From assembly GCA_041394265.1 (NCBI GenBank), contig JAWKIO010000005.1:4402001-4466000 (forward strand): DNA of 64,000 nucleotides, in the 5' to 3' direction. The position numbers and the translations under genes are program-made. Below the pieces are notes generated by a model, which was given only the letters and a program-made list of their open reading frames with translations, was not told the origin of the DNA and ran no database searches. Positions 24,286 through 33,091 of the stretch are shown here, piece after piece (position 1 is the stretch's first letter; every line of letters begins with the position of its first letter). This stretch comes from Acidimicrobiales bacterium (GTDB taxonomy: Bacteria; Actinomycetota; Acidimicrobiia; Acidimicrobiales; SZUA-35).

Positions 24286-25706
24286 CCATGGTGGCTGGGG
24301 CCCGGCCCCAGGTGTACGAGCGGGCGTTCATCAAACGACCGGGTCAGGTCGAACGAATGGTGGCGACCTTCGCCCTGTTCATCCTGGCCTATGCCGTGCC
24401 GACCACGTGGTTCCGGTCCTATGGCGGGTCGTTCGTCGCCGTGCAACCGAGCGACCCGATCACCCAGCTGTCGTTCCTCGGCTGCTACGGGTTTCTCCTC
24501 AGCCGCCTGCATGGAAACGAGAAGCAGTTCGTCAAGGCCATTCGGGTCGAGCCGCTGCTGTTCTCGTGGGTGTTCTTCTGCCTGCTCTCGGCCGTCTGGT
24601 CCGAAGACCCCGCACGCACGCTCGACTTCTCGATCATCTTCCTGCTCACCACGCTGGTCGGTTACTACCTGTTCATCCGATTCGAGCTCGAGGAAGTGCT
24701 CTGGATGATCATGTGGGTGTCCCTACTCGGGGTGGTCTCGAACATCGTCTTCAGCCTCGCGCTGCCGGTGTATGCCGACACGCCATTGGGCTGGAGCGGG
24801 GTCCAGACCGACAAGAACTCGCTCGGCCGGGCGTCGGTCTTCGAGCTGATCAACCTGCTCATGGCCGCACGGCTGTTCCGGCGGTTCCGGGTCGTCTGTT
24901 ACCTGGGCGCGGCGGGTTCCCTCTTCCTGATGTTCGGCTCGACATCGGGCACGTCGCTCGGCGGCGGGATCGCGCTCATCGGGTTCATGGTCATGTTTCA
25001 GGCGTTCCGGGGTCGCAAGACCCTCTACGGCGCCGTTGCCACCGGCTACTTCACGGCGGTGGTCGTCGGGATCTACGTGGGCTTGACGCAGCTCGAGGTC
25101 ATTGCCGGCATCGTGGGCAAGGACGTCACACTCACGGGACGAACCGATTTGTGGATCCTCGTCATCAACGAGATCCCGAAGCGCTTCTGGTTGGGCTCGG
25201 GCGCCGGTGCGTTCTGGACCGATTGGTTCGGCCCGGCGCACGAGGTGTGGATCGACTTCGGAGGGCGCCTGCCCCACGCCCACAATGCCCTGCTCGAATA
25301 CATGCTCGAGCTCGGCATCGTCGGGACCAGCATGTTCATGATCATGTATGTCCGCGCCGTCGTTCGCGCCACCCGCTTCGTACGCGCCGTCCCCGGCGTG
25401 CTCGGCCTGTGGCCGCTGACGATTCTCACCTACACGCTGCTGTACTCGATCACCGAGGTCGGCGTGCAAGGACGCACCATCTACTGGGTGGCATTCATTC
25501 TTGCGGTCCTCACCGTCGCCCGGCAGGGCAAGGTGCCTCTGGAGATGGGCTACAAGCAGCGCCAAGCCCGCATGGCGACACTGGCGTCGCTCGGCATCGA
25601 CGAGCGCTACCTCGACGACGATCCTCCGATGCCCGTCGCTGCCGGCCATCAACCACCAACGGGTGAGGTTCTTGACGTGGACGACGACGATCCCTGGCGC
25701 AACTGA
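24282..25706 (+). CDS. O-antigen ligase / Wzy-like polymerase
   Basis: 474 aa, a polytopic membrane protein with about ten hydrophobic segments. The Wzy_C-type loop reads LTGRTDLWILVINEIPKRF, then LPHAHNALLEYMLELGIVG, matching the polymerase/ligase family that joins lipid-linked repeat units on the outer face of the membrane. GTG 24282 overlaps the kinase stop (GTGA); ATG 24288 is an equally possible start. The hydrophilic tail ends in DVDDDDPWRN. It is closely related to the 42107 protein (VTLTGRT, HAHNA, GRKTLYGAVA against ARRTLYGAVA). Confidence 0.88.
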   Translation: MTMVAGARPQVYERAFIKRPGQVERMVATFALFILAYAVPTTWFRSYGGSFVAVQPSDPITQLSFLGCYGFLLSRLHGNEKQFVKAIRVEPLLFSWVFFCLLSAVWSEDPARTLDFSIIFLLTTLVGYYLFIRFELEEVLWMIMWVSLLGVVSNIVFSLALPVYADTPLGWSGVQTDKNSLGRASVFELINLLMAARLFRRFRVVCYLGAAGSLFLMFGSTSGTSLGGGIALIGFMVMFQAFRGRKTLYGAVATGYFTAVVVGIYVGLTQLEVIAGIVGKDVTLTGRTDLWILVINEIPKRFWLGSGAGAFWTDWFGPAHEVWIDFGGRLPHAHNALLEYMLELGIVGTSMFMIMYVRAVVRATRFVRAVPGVLGLWPLTILTYTLLYSITEVGVQGRTIYWVAFILAVLTVARQGKVPLEMGYKQRQARMATLASLGIDERYLDDDPPMPVAAGHQPPTGEVLDVDDDDPWRN

Positions 25707-25708
25707 TC

Positions 25709-27022
25709 GTGAGCGTCATCGCCAAGGTCAAGTCGAAGGCCCTCGGTTCACAGACCAAACGCAACACGGTTTTCGCCCTCGGGGCCGAGATCGCTCAGCT
25801 CGCGCTGAGCATGGCGGCCTTCTTCCTGATCTACAAGTCACTCGGCGCCGAGTCGTTCGGGCTCTACTCGGCGGCGATCGCCCACGGCCTCCTCGCGGCG
25901 ACGATCGGCTATTTCGGTTCTCAGCAGTTGCTGATGCGGGACTTCGCCCTCGGGCGGCCGTTCCAGGTCCTCTGGAGTCGCCTGCTCTCGACCGTGCTGG
26001 CGGGCACGGTCATCTTCAGCGCGCTGCTGATGGTCACTCGTGGTTGGCTCCTCGACCAGGTCTCGCCGGTGACGTACCTGCTGCTCGTCGTGTCGCAGAT
26101 GCTCTTCTTCGGCCTCACCGACTTCGCCGTGATCGCCGCTCAGGCGCACCGAAAGCTCGAGGTCGCCATGCGGGTTCGCCTCTCGACGGGCGTGATCCGA
26201 CTCATCGGTGTCCTGGTCTTCTTCGTGGTCGGCAATGGCACGCTCGATCAGTGGGCGGTATTCGGACTATTCGCGTGGGGTGCCGCTGCGGCCTGGTCGC
26301 TGGTCACGGTCCGGTCATCGTTCGGCGCCTCGCCGACCCTCGGGACCTTCACACAGCACGACATTCGCGACGGCATTCCCTACACCCTGATGGGTGGTGC
26401 CAACACCTTGCTCGACTCCATGGACAAGACCATGTTGCCGAAGTACGGCTTCGAGCTGCAGGCGGGCTGGTACGCCGCCGGGTACCGCATCGCTGCGCTC
26501 GCCGTGGTGCCGGTCATGGCGCTGGTGCGCGCCACCGATCAGGACTTCTTCGGCGCCGGCTCGCGCAGTCTCGCCGAGGCGTATGTACTGGCGAAGAAGC
26601 TGGTGCGTCCGGTCATTCTCTTCGGCATCGCGGCGGGGATCGGCCTGTTCATCTTCGCTCCGGTCTTCCCCTGGATTCTGCGGGACCAGGACGCGCAGAT
26701 GGACACCGTCATTCGCTGGCTGGCCGTGCTCCCGCTCATCCGTGGCGTCTCGATCTTCCCCGCGAATGCACTCACCGGCGCCGGCCGGCAGGGGCTTCGC
26801 AACGGGCTCATCGTCATGGCGATGGTCATCAACTTCGCGATCAACGTGTGGCTGATCCCGTCGTACAACTGGAAGGGCGCCGTCGCCGCCACGTTGGTCG
26901 CCGAGTCACTGAGTGCCATCGGCATGTGGATCGCATTGGTCTACCTGGTGCGCAAGGACCGCCGGATCGACGACTTCGAGGCGCAGCTCATCGAGGAGTA
27001 CGGCGAGCCCCAGCGGCGTTGA
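25709..27022 (+). CDS. Wzx-type flippase (MOP superfamily)
   Basis: 437 aa with about 12 predicted membrane segments and the conserved N-terminal pattern of oligosaccharide flippases (ALGAEIAQLALSMAAFFLIYK, LGAESFGLYSAAIAHGLLAA). It would translocate lipid-linked repeat units across the membrane for Wzy. It starts at GTG 25709, 2 nt after the polymerase stop, and ends the operon that begins at 20523. It is the only Wzx seen in the window, so the other polymerases must share it or use one elsewhere. Its last 35 nt overlap the convergent glycosyltransferase gene. Confidence 0.87.
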   Translation: MSVIAKVKSKALGSQTKRNTVFALGAEIAQLALSMAAFFLIYKSLGAESFGLYSAAIAHGLLAATIGYFGSQQLLMRDFALGRPFQVLWSRLLSTVLAGTVIFSALLMVTRGWLLDQVSPVTYLLLVVSQMLFFGLTDFAVIAAQAHRKLEVAMRVRLSTGVIRLIGVLVFFVVGNGTLDQWAVFGLFAWGAAAAWSLVTVRSSFGASPTLGTFTQHDIRDGIPYTLMGGANTLLDSMDKTMLPKYGFELQAGWYAAGYRIAALAVVPVMALVRATDQDFFGAGSRSLAEAYVLAKKLVRPVILFGIAAGIGLFIFAPVFPWILRDQDAQMDTVIRWLAVLPLIRGVSIFPANALTGAGRQGLRNGLIVMAMVINFAINVWLIPSYNWKGAVAATLVAESLSAIGMWIALVYLVRKDRRIDDFEAQLIEEYGEPQRR

Positions 27023-28178
27023 CGATGCGCTCGTAGACCTCGAGCAGGCGAGCGCCACCGAGCTCGCGGTCGTACTCGGTCTCGAACAATCGGCGTCCGG
27101 CGGTCGAGGCCCGGCCGATCCAATCGAGATCGTTCAACCGTGCCAACTCACGGGTCCACGCCGCAGTGTTCCCGGGTTCGACGAGGATGCCCGCCTCGGT
27201 GCCGGCCAGTGTGCCTCGCAGCGGCGGGTGATCGGCGACGATCACCGGAAGGCCGGCGCCGAGTGATTCGAGGAGGGACAGCGGCTGGCCTTCGTAGCAC
27301 AGTGACGGCACGGCCACGGCCCGGGCGCCGAGCACAAGACGCTCGACCTCTGACCGAGGGATCCGTCCCGCGAAGCGAATACTCGGGCAGCCGGCCGCGG
27401 CAGCTCGCAGCTCGGCATCGAGCGGCCCATCACCGACCAGTTCGAGCACGAGACCCTCGGGCGGTGCCGCCATCCACGCGTCGACGAGGAACTGCGGTCC
27501 CTTCTCCTCGGACAGCCGTCCGACGAACAGCACGGTGTCGGAGGCGGAGGGGTGCACGGTCCGTGGTCCGGGATCGTGCACCCCGTGAGGCATCACGACC
27601 ACCTGTTCTCGGCGCAAGCCGGCATCGACGAGGATGTCGGCACCGAACTCGGTCATGACGGTGGCGACATCGAGTTCGTTGGCGAGCGTCTTTCGCTGCT
27701 GATGGAACGCCAGCGTGCCGGCGGCAATCCCCGACATGACGTAGCTGTCGCGGTAACACTTACGAATGGCGCCACGCCAGGGCCCGTGGCCGCGGCAATC
27801 GTCACAGGCCACGCCGTTGCGGAGGAAGAGCGAGTTGATACAGCTCTGCCGGTAGTTGTGGAAGGTGGCCACGGTGGGAAGGCCGGCGGCGTGGCCGGCG
27901 CCGAAGACCGAGTGGGACAGGGTGAACCAGGTGTTGTGGATGTGGACGACGTCGGGCCGGACCCGTTCGATCTCGGCATCGACGGCTCGCCGCGCCGATC
28001 GGTTCCACAGTGATTGGGCCAGGGTCAACGCGGCCTGGCCACCCGACTCAGGGTTCTCGACCTGGTACTGCACGACCTCGACGCCGTGCGCAGCGAGCAA
28101 TTCGGCCTCGGACGCGACGACGGCTTCTTCGCCGCCTTCGAAGCGGTAGCGACAGTGGATCTGGAGGACTCGCATCAC
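26988..28178 (-). CDS. glycosyltransferase family 4 protein
   Basis: 396 aa, GT-B fold. The N-terminal domain has RYRFEGGEEAVVASEAELL and PDVVHIHNTWF; CRGHGPWRGAIRKCYRDS fits the group of family 4 enzymes with a Cys-rich loop. The C-terminal domain has LFVGRLSEEKGPQFLVDAW and the nucleotide-binding CYEGQPLSLLESLGAGLPVI with its E-x7-E pair. It transfers an activated sugar to a growing glycan in the cytoplasm. The start GTG 28178 overlaps the preceding stop as GTGA (ATG 28175 is next), so it is translationally coupled to the 28175 gene. Confidence 0.9.
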   Translation of the reverse strand: MMRVLQIHCRYRFEGGEEAVVASEAELLAAHGVEVVQYQVENPESGGQAALTLAQSLWNRSARRAVDAEIERVRPDVVHIHNTWFTLSHSVFGAGHAAGLPTVATFHNYRQSCINSLFLRNGVACDDCRGHGPWRGAIRKCYRDSYVMSGIAAGTLAFHQQRKTLANELDVATVMTEFGADILVDAGLRREQVVVMPHGVHDPGPRTVHPSASDTVLFVGRLSEEKGPQFLVDAWMAAPPEGLVLELVGDGPLDAELRAAAAGCPSIRFAGRIPRSEVERLVLGARAVAVPSLCYEGQPLSLLESLGAGLPVIVADHPPLRGTLAGTEAGILVEPGNTAAWTRELARLNDLDWIGRASTAGRRLFETEYDRELGGARLLEVYERIVNAAGARRTPR

Positions 28179-29407
28179 GCGTCGTTCGGATCGGGGGCCG
28201 GGGTCGGCTCGATGATGCCGAGCGTTTCGAGCGCCGTGACGAAGCCGGCGGCGTAGGTGGCCACCATGTCCTCCATCGAGAACTCGTGGGCCCGGCTCCG
28301 GGCCTGCTGCTGGAGTTGCACGAGACGAGGGCGATCGTCGAAGAGCTCGGACACGGTGGTGGCGTACTGCTGGGGCGTGACCTCACGGTCGAGGACGATG
28401 CAGTCGAAGTCGGGCTTGAGATAGGCCATCTCCGGCCCATGCCCGGTATCGGCGACGGTGACGATCGGTCGCCCGAGTGCGAGCGAGTCGATGGCGACCA
28501 GGCCGATGGCACCAGGGTTGAGGATGACGTCGGCGAGCAGGGCGTGGCGCACGAGGTCGGAATCGAAGCGAGCGCCGACGTCATGGATCCACGGGTGTTC
28601 TGCCGCCGCGGCATCGATCGCCGCCCGGTCGTTGCCGTCGCCGATGATCAGGAGCTCGAAATCGGGTTGCAGCGCCCGGAGTTCGAGTGCGGCATCGATG
28701 AGGAAGTCGGGTCGCTTGTCGGGATAGATCCGACCGATGTAGGCGCCGATCGGCCCCGCTCCGAGGCCCAGTTCGCTGCGCAGCGTGGCCAGCTCGGTCT
28801 CGGTCGTCGCTTCGATCTGAGCTCGCCGCGCGTTGTTGTCGAGCGCGTTGGTGAACACGGTGACCCGTTCGCGTGGGAATCCCATCTCGGCGACGATGTC
28901 GGCGGAGTTCTCGGTGTAGGCGAAGAACCAATCGGCTCGTCGAGTCAGCCACTCCTTCGAGCGCTCGACGATGGTCGTGTGGTCGTCGGTCTGGTGGTTG
29001 CGACCGTGGCCCGTGAGGATGATCCTCGGTCCGCCGACGAGGCGGCGAACGAGGAAGAGGTAGTTGGCAACCGCTTTGACCTGCTGCTCGAGCATGATCA
29101 CATCGCAGCCGGTTGCGGCTCGCTGCGCGCCGTGCCACAGCACGGTCTTGCCGGCGATCGACAGGTGCCGAGTCTTGACCTTGGTGGCCCATGGCAGCTC
29201 GACGACACCGCCGATGGGCTGCTCGTCGGCCCACGGTTCGCCATACAACACGCGGTACTCGATGCCCTGGAGCGCGAGCTCGTCGCGGACCGCATCGAAG
29301 AAGTGCTTGCGATAGTGCGCGGCATAGCGAATGAGTTGACCGACCACCGCCCTGGTCGGGGGCAGCGCCGTCGGTGGCGTTGTCGGCGGTGGGGTTGCAG
29401 GAGCCAT
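28175..29407 (-). CDS. glycosyltransferase (GT-B, GT1/GT4-like)
   Basis: 410 aa from ATG 29407, GGAAGG upstream. The Thr/Pro-rich N-terminus (TPPPTTPPTALPP) is followed by a GT-B fold: RYAAHYRKHFFDAVRDEL, CDVIMLEQQ, IILTGHGRNHQ, then AYIGRIYPDKRPDFLIDA and NPGAIGLVAIDSLALGRPIV near the donor site. The Glu pair of classical GT4 enzymes is replaced by GLVAIDSLALG, as in some sugar-lipid transferases. It is coupled to the downstream glycosyltransferase. It is divergent from the transferase at 29602, with the promoters in the 194 nt between them. Confidence 0.85.
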   Translation of the reverse strand: MAPATPPPTTPPTALPPTRAVVGQLIRYAAHYRKHFFDAVRDELALQGIEYRVLYGEPWADEQPIGGVVELPWATKVKTRHLSIAGKTVLWHGAQRAATGCDVIMLEQQVKAVANYLFLVRRLVGGPRIILTGHGRNHQTDDHTTIVERSKEWLTRRADWFFAYTENSADIVAEMGFPRERVTVFTNALDNNARRAQIEATTETELATLRSELGLGAGPIGAYIGRIYPDKRPDFLIDAALELRALQPDFELLIIGDGNDRAAIDAAAAEHPWIHDVGARFDSDLVRHALLADVILNPGAIGLVAIDSLALGRPIVTVADTGHGPEMAYLKPDFDCIVLDREVTPQQYATTVSELFDDRPRLVQLQQQARSRAHEFSMEDMVATYAAGFVTALETLGIIEPTPAPDPNDA

Positions 29408-29601
29408 GAAGGCCTTCCGAATCGGACGGGCGGGACTGTAGGTACCATCGGCGCGAGACCTCGTAGATCAAGCCTCGGAATGTGCCGTTCACCGAGTGTG
29501 GCCAGCTGGTGGGTCGCCGTGGTGCACCACAGTCGAATTGCTCAGCCCGAGTGGGCGACGCGTCGGTGTCGGTCGGTCACACGTTGCGGCACAGTGGGGG
29601 A

Positions 29602-30648
29602 ATGGTACCCGATACCCCGCACCCGCTCGCCGTCGTCATTCACCCGGTGATCAACGAGAAGTCGTCGCCGCAGCTGGTGCGCCTGACCAGCGCCTATGCC
29701 GGTGTCGGCGTGACCTTTGAGAACCTTCGGGCCACCACGCTGCTCCGCCGCTCGCCGGTCGTGTTGCATGTGAACTGGCCCGAACACATCGTTCGCTCGT
29801 CGGGCTCGACGGCCAAGAAGCTCGTCAAGCAGCTCGAGGCCTCGGTGATCACGTTGTCGCTGCTGGCCCGACGCCACTCGGTCGTTTGGACCGCCCACAA
29901 TCTCGAGCCACACGACGGCTGGAGGGGCCCGGTCGAGCGGGCGTTGTTCTGGGCGATGCGTCGCCGGATGTCGAGCATCGTCACGCTGGTGCCCGGGCAC
30001 GAGCGGGCGATCATCGAGCGCTACCCCGATCTGGCGGCGGTGCCATTCGAGCCGATCGAGTGGGGATCCGTCGCCGTGACCTCGGACGACCCACCTGCCC
30101 GGCCACCGACGGGGACGCCGGTCCGCCTGCTCATGGTCGGTGCCATCGGGCCCTACAAGCAGCAGCTCGATGTACTCCGTTGGCTCAAGCCGTTCATCGA
30201 GTCGGAACAAGCCACGCTGACGATCGCCGGGCCCGTCGGCGATCGCGACTATCTCGAGCAGCTCCGTGAGCTCGCGCCCGACCACGGGTTCGAGGTGGTC
30301 GATCGCTGGGTGAGCGATCCCGAACTCGACGACATCATTCGTTCCCACCACGCGGTGGTGGCGCCGCAGGATCACGCGTTCAACACCGGCGTGCCGTACG
30401 TGTGCCTCCCGGCGGGCACACCGGTTGCCCTGTCGCCGAGTCGCCAGGCCGACTGGTTGACCGAGTCGCAGGGGAACGAGTGGGTTCGGGTGTTGCCTGA
30501 CACCAGCGATCCGGCCTCCATCGCCGACTTCCTGGCTTGGGCTGCGCTCGACCGTGTGGGAGCTGCTCCCGGCCCCTGGGAGTGGACCGCAAAAGCGGCG
30601 GCCCATCGGGTGATCTACGAGCGAGCCGCCGCGGCCATCGCCAGATGA
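29602..30648 (+). CDS. glycosyltransferase (GT-B, GumK/exopolysaccharide type)
   Basis: 348 aa from ATG 29602, GTGGGGGA just upstream. VVLHVNWPEHIV, HSVVWTAHNLEPHDG and LVPGHERAII mark the N-terminal domain of transferases that use lipid-linked acceptors. RLLMVGAIGPYKQQLDVLRWL and FNTGVPYVCLPAGTPVAL lie in the C-terminal domain. It probably adds one sugar of the repeat unit. It is followed by the small LPxTG gene, 127 nt away, which has its own candidate promoter. Confidence 0.82.
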   Translation: MVPDTPHPLAVVIHPVINEKSSPQLVRLTSAYAGVGVTFENLRATTLLRRSPVVLHVNWPEHIVRSSGSTAKKLVKQLEASVITLSLLARRHSVVWTAHNLEPHDGWRGPVERALFWAMRRRMSSIVTLVPGHERAIIERYPDLAAVPFEPIEWGSVAVTSDDPPARPPTGTPVRLLMVGAIGPYKQQLDVLRWLKPFIESEQATLTIAGPVGDRDYLEQLRELAPDHGFEVVDRWVSDPELDDIIRSHHAVVAPQDHAFNTGVPYVCLPAGTPVALSPSRQADWLTESQGNEWVRVLPDTSDPASIADFLAWAALDRVGAAPGPWEWTAKAAAHRVIYERAAAAIAR

Positions 30649-30692
30649 GGGCCGTGGTGGGGAGCCCGGACGCGTAGGTGACTCGACTCGTT

Positions 30693-30742
30693 TTGGACGC
30701 TTCGTGGTGGAATCTACGCTGAGCGTCATCAGTGGCTACACT
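30693..30742 (+). promoter_or_regulatory. candidate promoters of the LPxTG gene
   Basis: TTGGAC (30693-30698) lies 16 nt before TACGCT (30715-30720), a good sigma-70-type pair. A second -10, TACACT in GGCTACACT (30737-30742), lies nearer the gene but lacks a clear -35. Either places the 5' end 25-50 nt before the ATG at 30776. Confidence 0.4.
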
Positions 30743-30775
30743 GCAGCCACTGCGGAACATTCGAAAGGCTCCACC

Positions 30776-31123
30776 ATGCGTAAGCTCTTCCTCGGTGCAC
30801 TTCTCGCCGGCGCGGCGACCTTCGGCGTTGTCCTGCCGGCCTCGGCAGAAGACTGCGCCGGTTCGGGCAGCCTCGGCACCCCCGACTGTGGTGGTGTGAT
30901 CGTCGAGGGCGGCGAGCTCGTCCCGACCCCACAGCCCGTCGCGCCGTCGCCGGCATCGCCCACCCCTGCCGCCCCGACCACCCCGTCGGCACCGGCCACG
31001 CAGCCCAGCCAGGCCACCCTCCCGGTCACCGGTACCGAGACCGCCACCCTGGCGCTCGCCGGTGTCGCCCTCGTCGGTGGTGGTGCGGTGTTGGTCACCC
31101 GCTCCCGGCGGGCAACGGCCTGA
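30776..31123 (+). CDS. small LPxTG-type surface protein
   Basis: 115 aa from ATG 30776, AAAGG upstream. There is a signal peptide (RKLFLGALLAGAATFGVV, cleavage near ASAED), then a short mature part with two Cys (DCAGSGSLGTPDC), a Pro/Thr/Ala-rich spacer, and the sorting signal LPVTG followed by a hydrophobic segment and RSRRATA. Sortases cleave such signals and link the protein to the cell wall; no sortase lies in the window. The DUF4012 gene follows 87 nt later. The same pair, in the other order, is found at 46289-48542, which suggests a functional link. Confidence 0.85.
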   Translation: MRKLFLGALLAGAATFGVVLPASAEDCAGSGSLGTPDCGGVIVEGGELVPTPQPVAPSPASPTPAAPTTPSAPATQPSQATLPVTGTETATLALAGVALVGGGAVLVTRSRRATA

Positions 31124-31151
31124 CCTAGCCAACAACCAATCGAACGATGAT

Positions 31152-31173
31152 GGCCTGCCGTCCGCGGCAGGCC
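31152..31173 (+). terminator. hairpin between the LPxTG and DUF4012 genes
   Basis: GGCCTGCC (31152-31159) and GGCAGGCC (31166-31173) form a perfect 8-bp stem with a 6-nt loop, 28 nt after the LPxTG stop. There is no T-run. It may attenuate rather than end transcription into the DUF4012 gene. Confidence 0.55.
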
Positions 31174-31210
31174 GTGTCGCGTCTCCTACCATGAGCGGTC
31201 CGAGGTGACG

Positions 31211-33037
31211 ATGACCGAAGACTCGAGCGCCGACCACGGCCTCGCCGATGTGAACCACGACCTCGGTGCATCGGCACCGGTGCGCTGGGCGTCACGCCGC
31301 CGTGTCGTGTTCGGCGCGCTGAGCCTCGTCGTGCTGTGGCTGGGATGGTCGACGTGGACGCTCTACCGAGCGGGCACCCACGCGGCCACAGGGCGCGACA
31401 TCTTGCTGGAACTGGGCACGATCGACCCGTTGGCTGCCGATCTCGACGAGGTCGCCGACCAGATCGACCTTGCCGAGTCCGAGCTCCGGATCGCCGATCG
31501 ACACCTCGCCAAGGTGGCCATCCGTCCGCTCGGCGTGCTTCCGGTGATCGGCCGCCAACTCGAGTCGGGGAACGCGCTCGTCGACGCGTCGCTCGAGCTC
31601 ACCGGGGCACTCCGCCCGATCTTCGCCGAGGTCAACGAGGTCCAGGCCGGGGGAGCGCAGGAACTCGATCGGATGCAGTTCCTCGACACCATGGGTGTGC
31701 TGCTTGCTGAACTGCGATCGACGATGGACACCATCGACTTCGGTCCCGACCATCACCTGCTCGCCAGTCTGGCCGACTCCCGCCAGGACGGTGTGGTGGC
31801 GCTCGAGGAACTGGCGGTACTCGCCGATCAGGCGGCGGTCGGCGTCACCGGCCTCGAGTCCCTCCTGGCCGACGGCGAGTTCCTGCTGATCGTCGGGAGT
31901 CCGTCCGAGACCCAGGCGGCGAGCGGCATGCCACTCTCGGTCGGCACGCTCGCCACCCACGACGGTGACCTCCAGCTGCTGACGATCAACGCATCAGAGA
32001 ACCTGTTTCCGATCAGCGGGTCGCAAGTCATCGATCCCGACATCGCGGCTCGATGGGGGTTCCTCAAGCCGGGCAACGACTTCCGGAAACTCCCGTTGAC
32101 GCCTCGCTTCGAGGACTACGTGGGACCCGAAGCGCTCACCATGTGGGAAGCATCCGCCGGTGAGCAGCTGCGGGGCACGTTCTACATCGATCCGATTGCG
32201 CTCGAGGCCGTCTTGCGGGTGGTCGGCGACATCGAGGTCGAGGGGGAGCGGTTCGGCGCCGACAACGTCGTCGACTACCTCCTGTCCGATCAGTATTCGA
32301 CCTTCTCCGATGCCGACGATGACGAGCGGTTGGAGCGGCGGGATCGACTGGCCGGCATCGCTGGTGCGGCGTTCGAGGCGCTCGGGACCCGACCATGGGA
32401 TCCGGTGCTGTTGTTGCGCGAGCTGGTGTCGGCCGCAGACGCCGGCCACATCAAGGCCTACAGCACGGTGGCCTCAGAACAGGCGCTGTGGCGTCAGGTG
32501 GGCGTGGCCGGTGAGATCGACGGCGACGAGATGCTCGTCGGGCTCATGAACCTCGGCGGCAACAAGCTCGATCCCTACCTCAACGTCGACGTGGTCGTCG
32601 ATCCGGTGCGAACCGACGAGGGCATCGAACTCCGAGCCAGCATGCGGATCATCAATCGAGCAACGCCGGACCTCCCCGAGTATGTGCTCGGATTGTGGGA
32701 GCGCAACGGCGGCGAACAGGCCGGCGGCTACATCGGACGGGTGGTGGTCTTTGCACCGGCCGCCACGACTCGGATCGAGTTCCCGGCCGACATGCCCTTC
32801 GAGGCCTACGGTCGTGATGGCCCGCTCGGAATGGCGGCGGTGGCGGTGTACGTCCCGCCTGGTACCGATCGGAACTTCGAGTTCACCGTCTTCCTCGACG
32901 ACGAGGTGCTGGCCGACGCCGGCGTGTCCGAGATCACGGTGCTGCCCTCGGGGCGGGTGCCGAACGTGGCGTGGCGATGGGGTGACACCACGTTCCAGGA
33001 TCAACAGCCTCGCCCCATGCCGCTTCCCGCCCCCTGA
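31211..33037 (+). CDS. DUF4012 domain-containing membrane protein
   Basis: 608 aa from ATG 31211, where GAGG is well placed; GTG 31205 is also in frame. One transmembrane segment at about 32-51 is followed by a large extracytoplasmic domain. Helical LDEVADQIDLAESELRIADR precedes PLGVLPVIGRQLESGN. The DUF4012 core follows, with FLLIVGSPSETQAASG where relatives have a QNNAE-type motif, then ENLFPISGSQVIDPD, WGFLKPGNDFRKL, PRFEDYVGPEALTMWE and YLLSDQYSTF. The biochemical function is unknown; members tend to lie in actinobacterial polysaccharide clusters. It is a clear paralogue of the 46289 protein, and each has an LPxTG neighbour. Confidence 0.85.
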   Translation: MTEDSSADHGLADVNHDLGASAPVRWASRRRVVFGALSLVVLWLGWSTWTLYRAGTHAATGRDILLELGTIDPLAADLDEVADQIDLAESELRIADRHLAKVAIRPLGVLPVIGRQLESGNALVDASLELTGALRPIFAEVNEVQAGGAQELDRMQFLDTMGVLLAELRSTMDTIDFGPDHHLLASLADSRQDGVVALEELAVLADQAAVGVTGLESLLADGEFLLIVGSPSETQAASGMPLSVGTLATHDGDLQLLTINASENLFPISGSQVIDPDIAARWGFLKPGNDFRKLPLTPRFEDYVGPEALTMWEASAGEQLRGTFYIDPIALEAVLRVVGDIEVEGERFGADNVVDYLLSDQYSTFSDADDDERLERRDRLAGIAGAAFEALGTRPWDPVLLLRELVSAADAGHIKAYSTVASEQALWRQVGVAGEIDGDEMLVGLMNLGGNKLDPYLNVDVVVDPVRTDEGIELRASMRIINRATPDLPEYVLGLWERNGGEQAGGYIGRVVVFAPAATTRIEFPADMPFEAYGRDGPLGMAAVAVYVPPGTDRNFEFTVFLDDEVLADAGVSEITVLPSGRVPNVAWRWGDTTFQDQQPRPMPLPAP

Positions 33038-33058
33038 GGCTCACGGGCTCTCCGGTGC

Positions 33059-33082
33059 GACAGGACACGATCCGGTCCTGTC
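33059..33082. terminator. bidirectional hairpin terminator
   Basis: GACAGGAC (33059-33066) and GTCCTGTC (33075-33082) form a perfect 8-bp stem with an 8-nt loop, midway between the convergent DUF4012 and GDP-fucose synthase genes. There is no T-run on either strand. Confidence 0.5.
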
Positions 33083-33091
33083 ACGAGAGGA

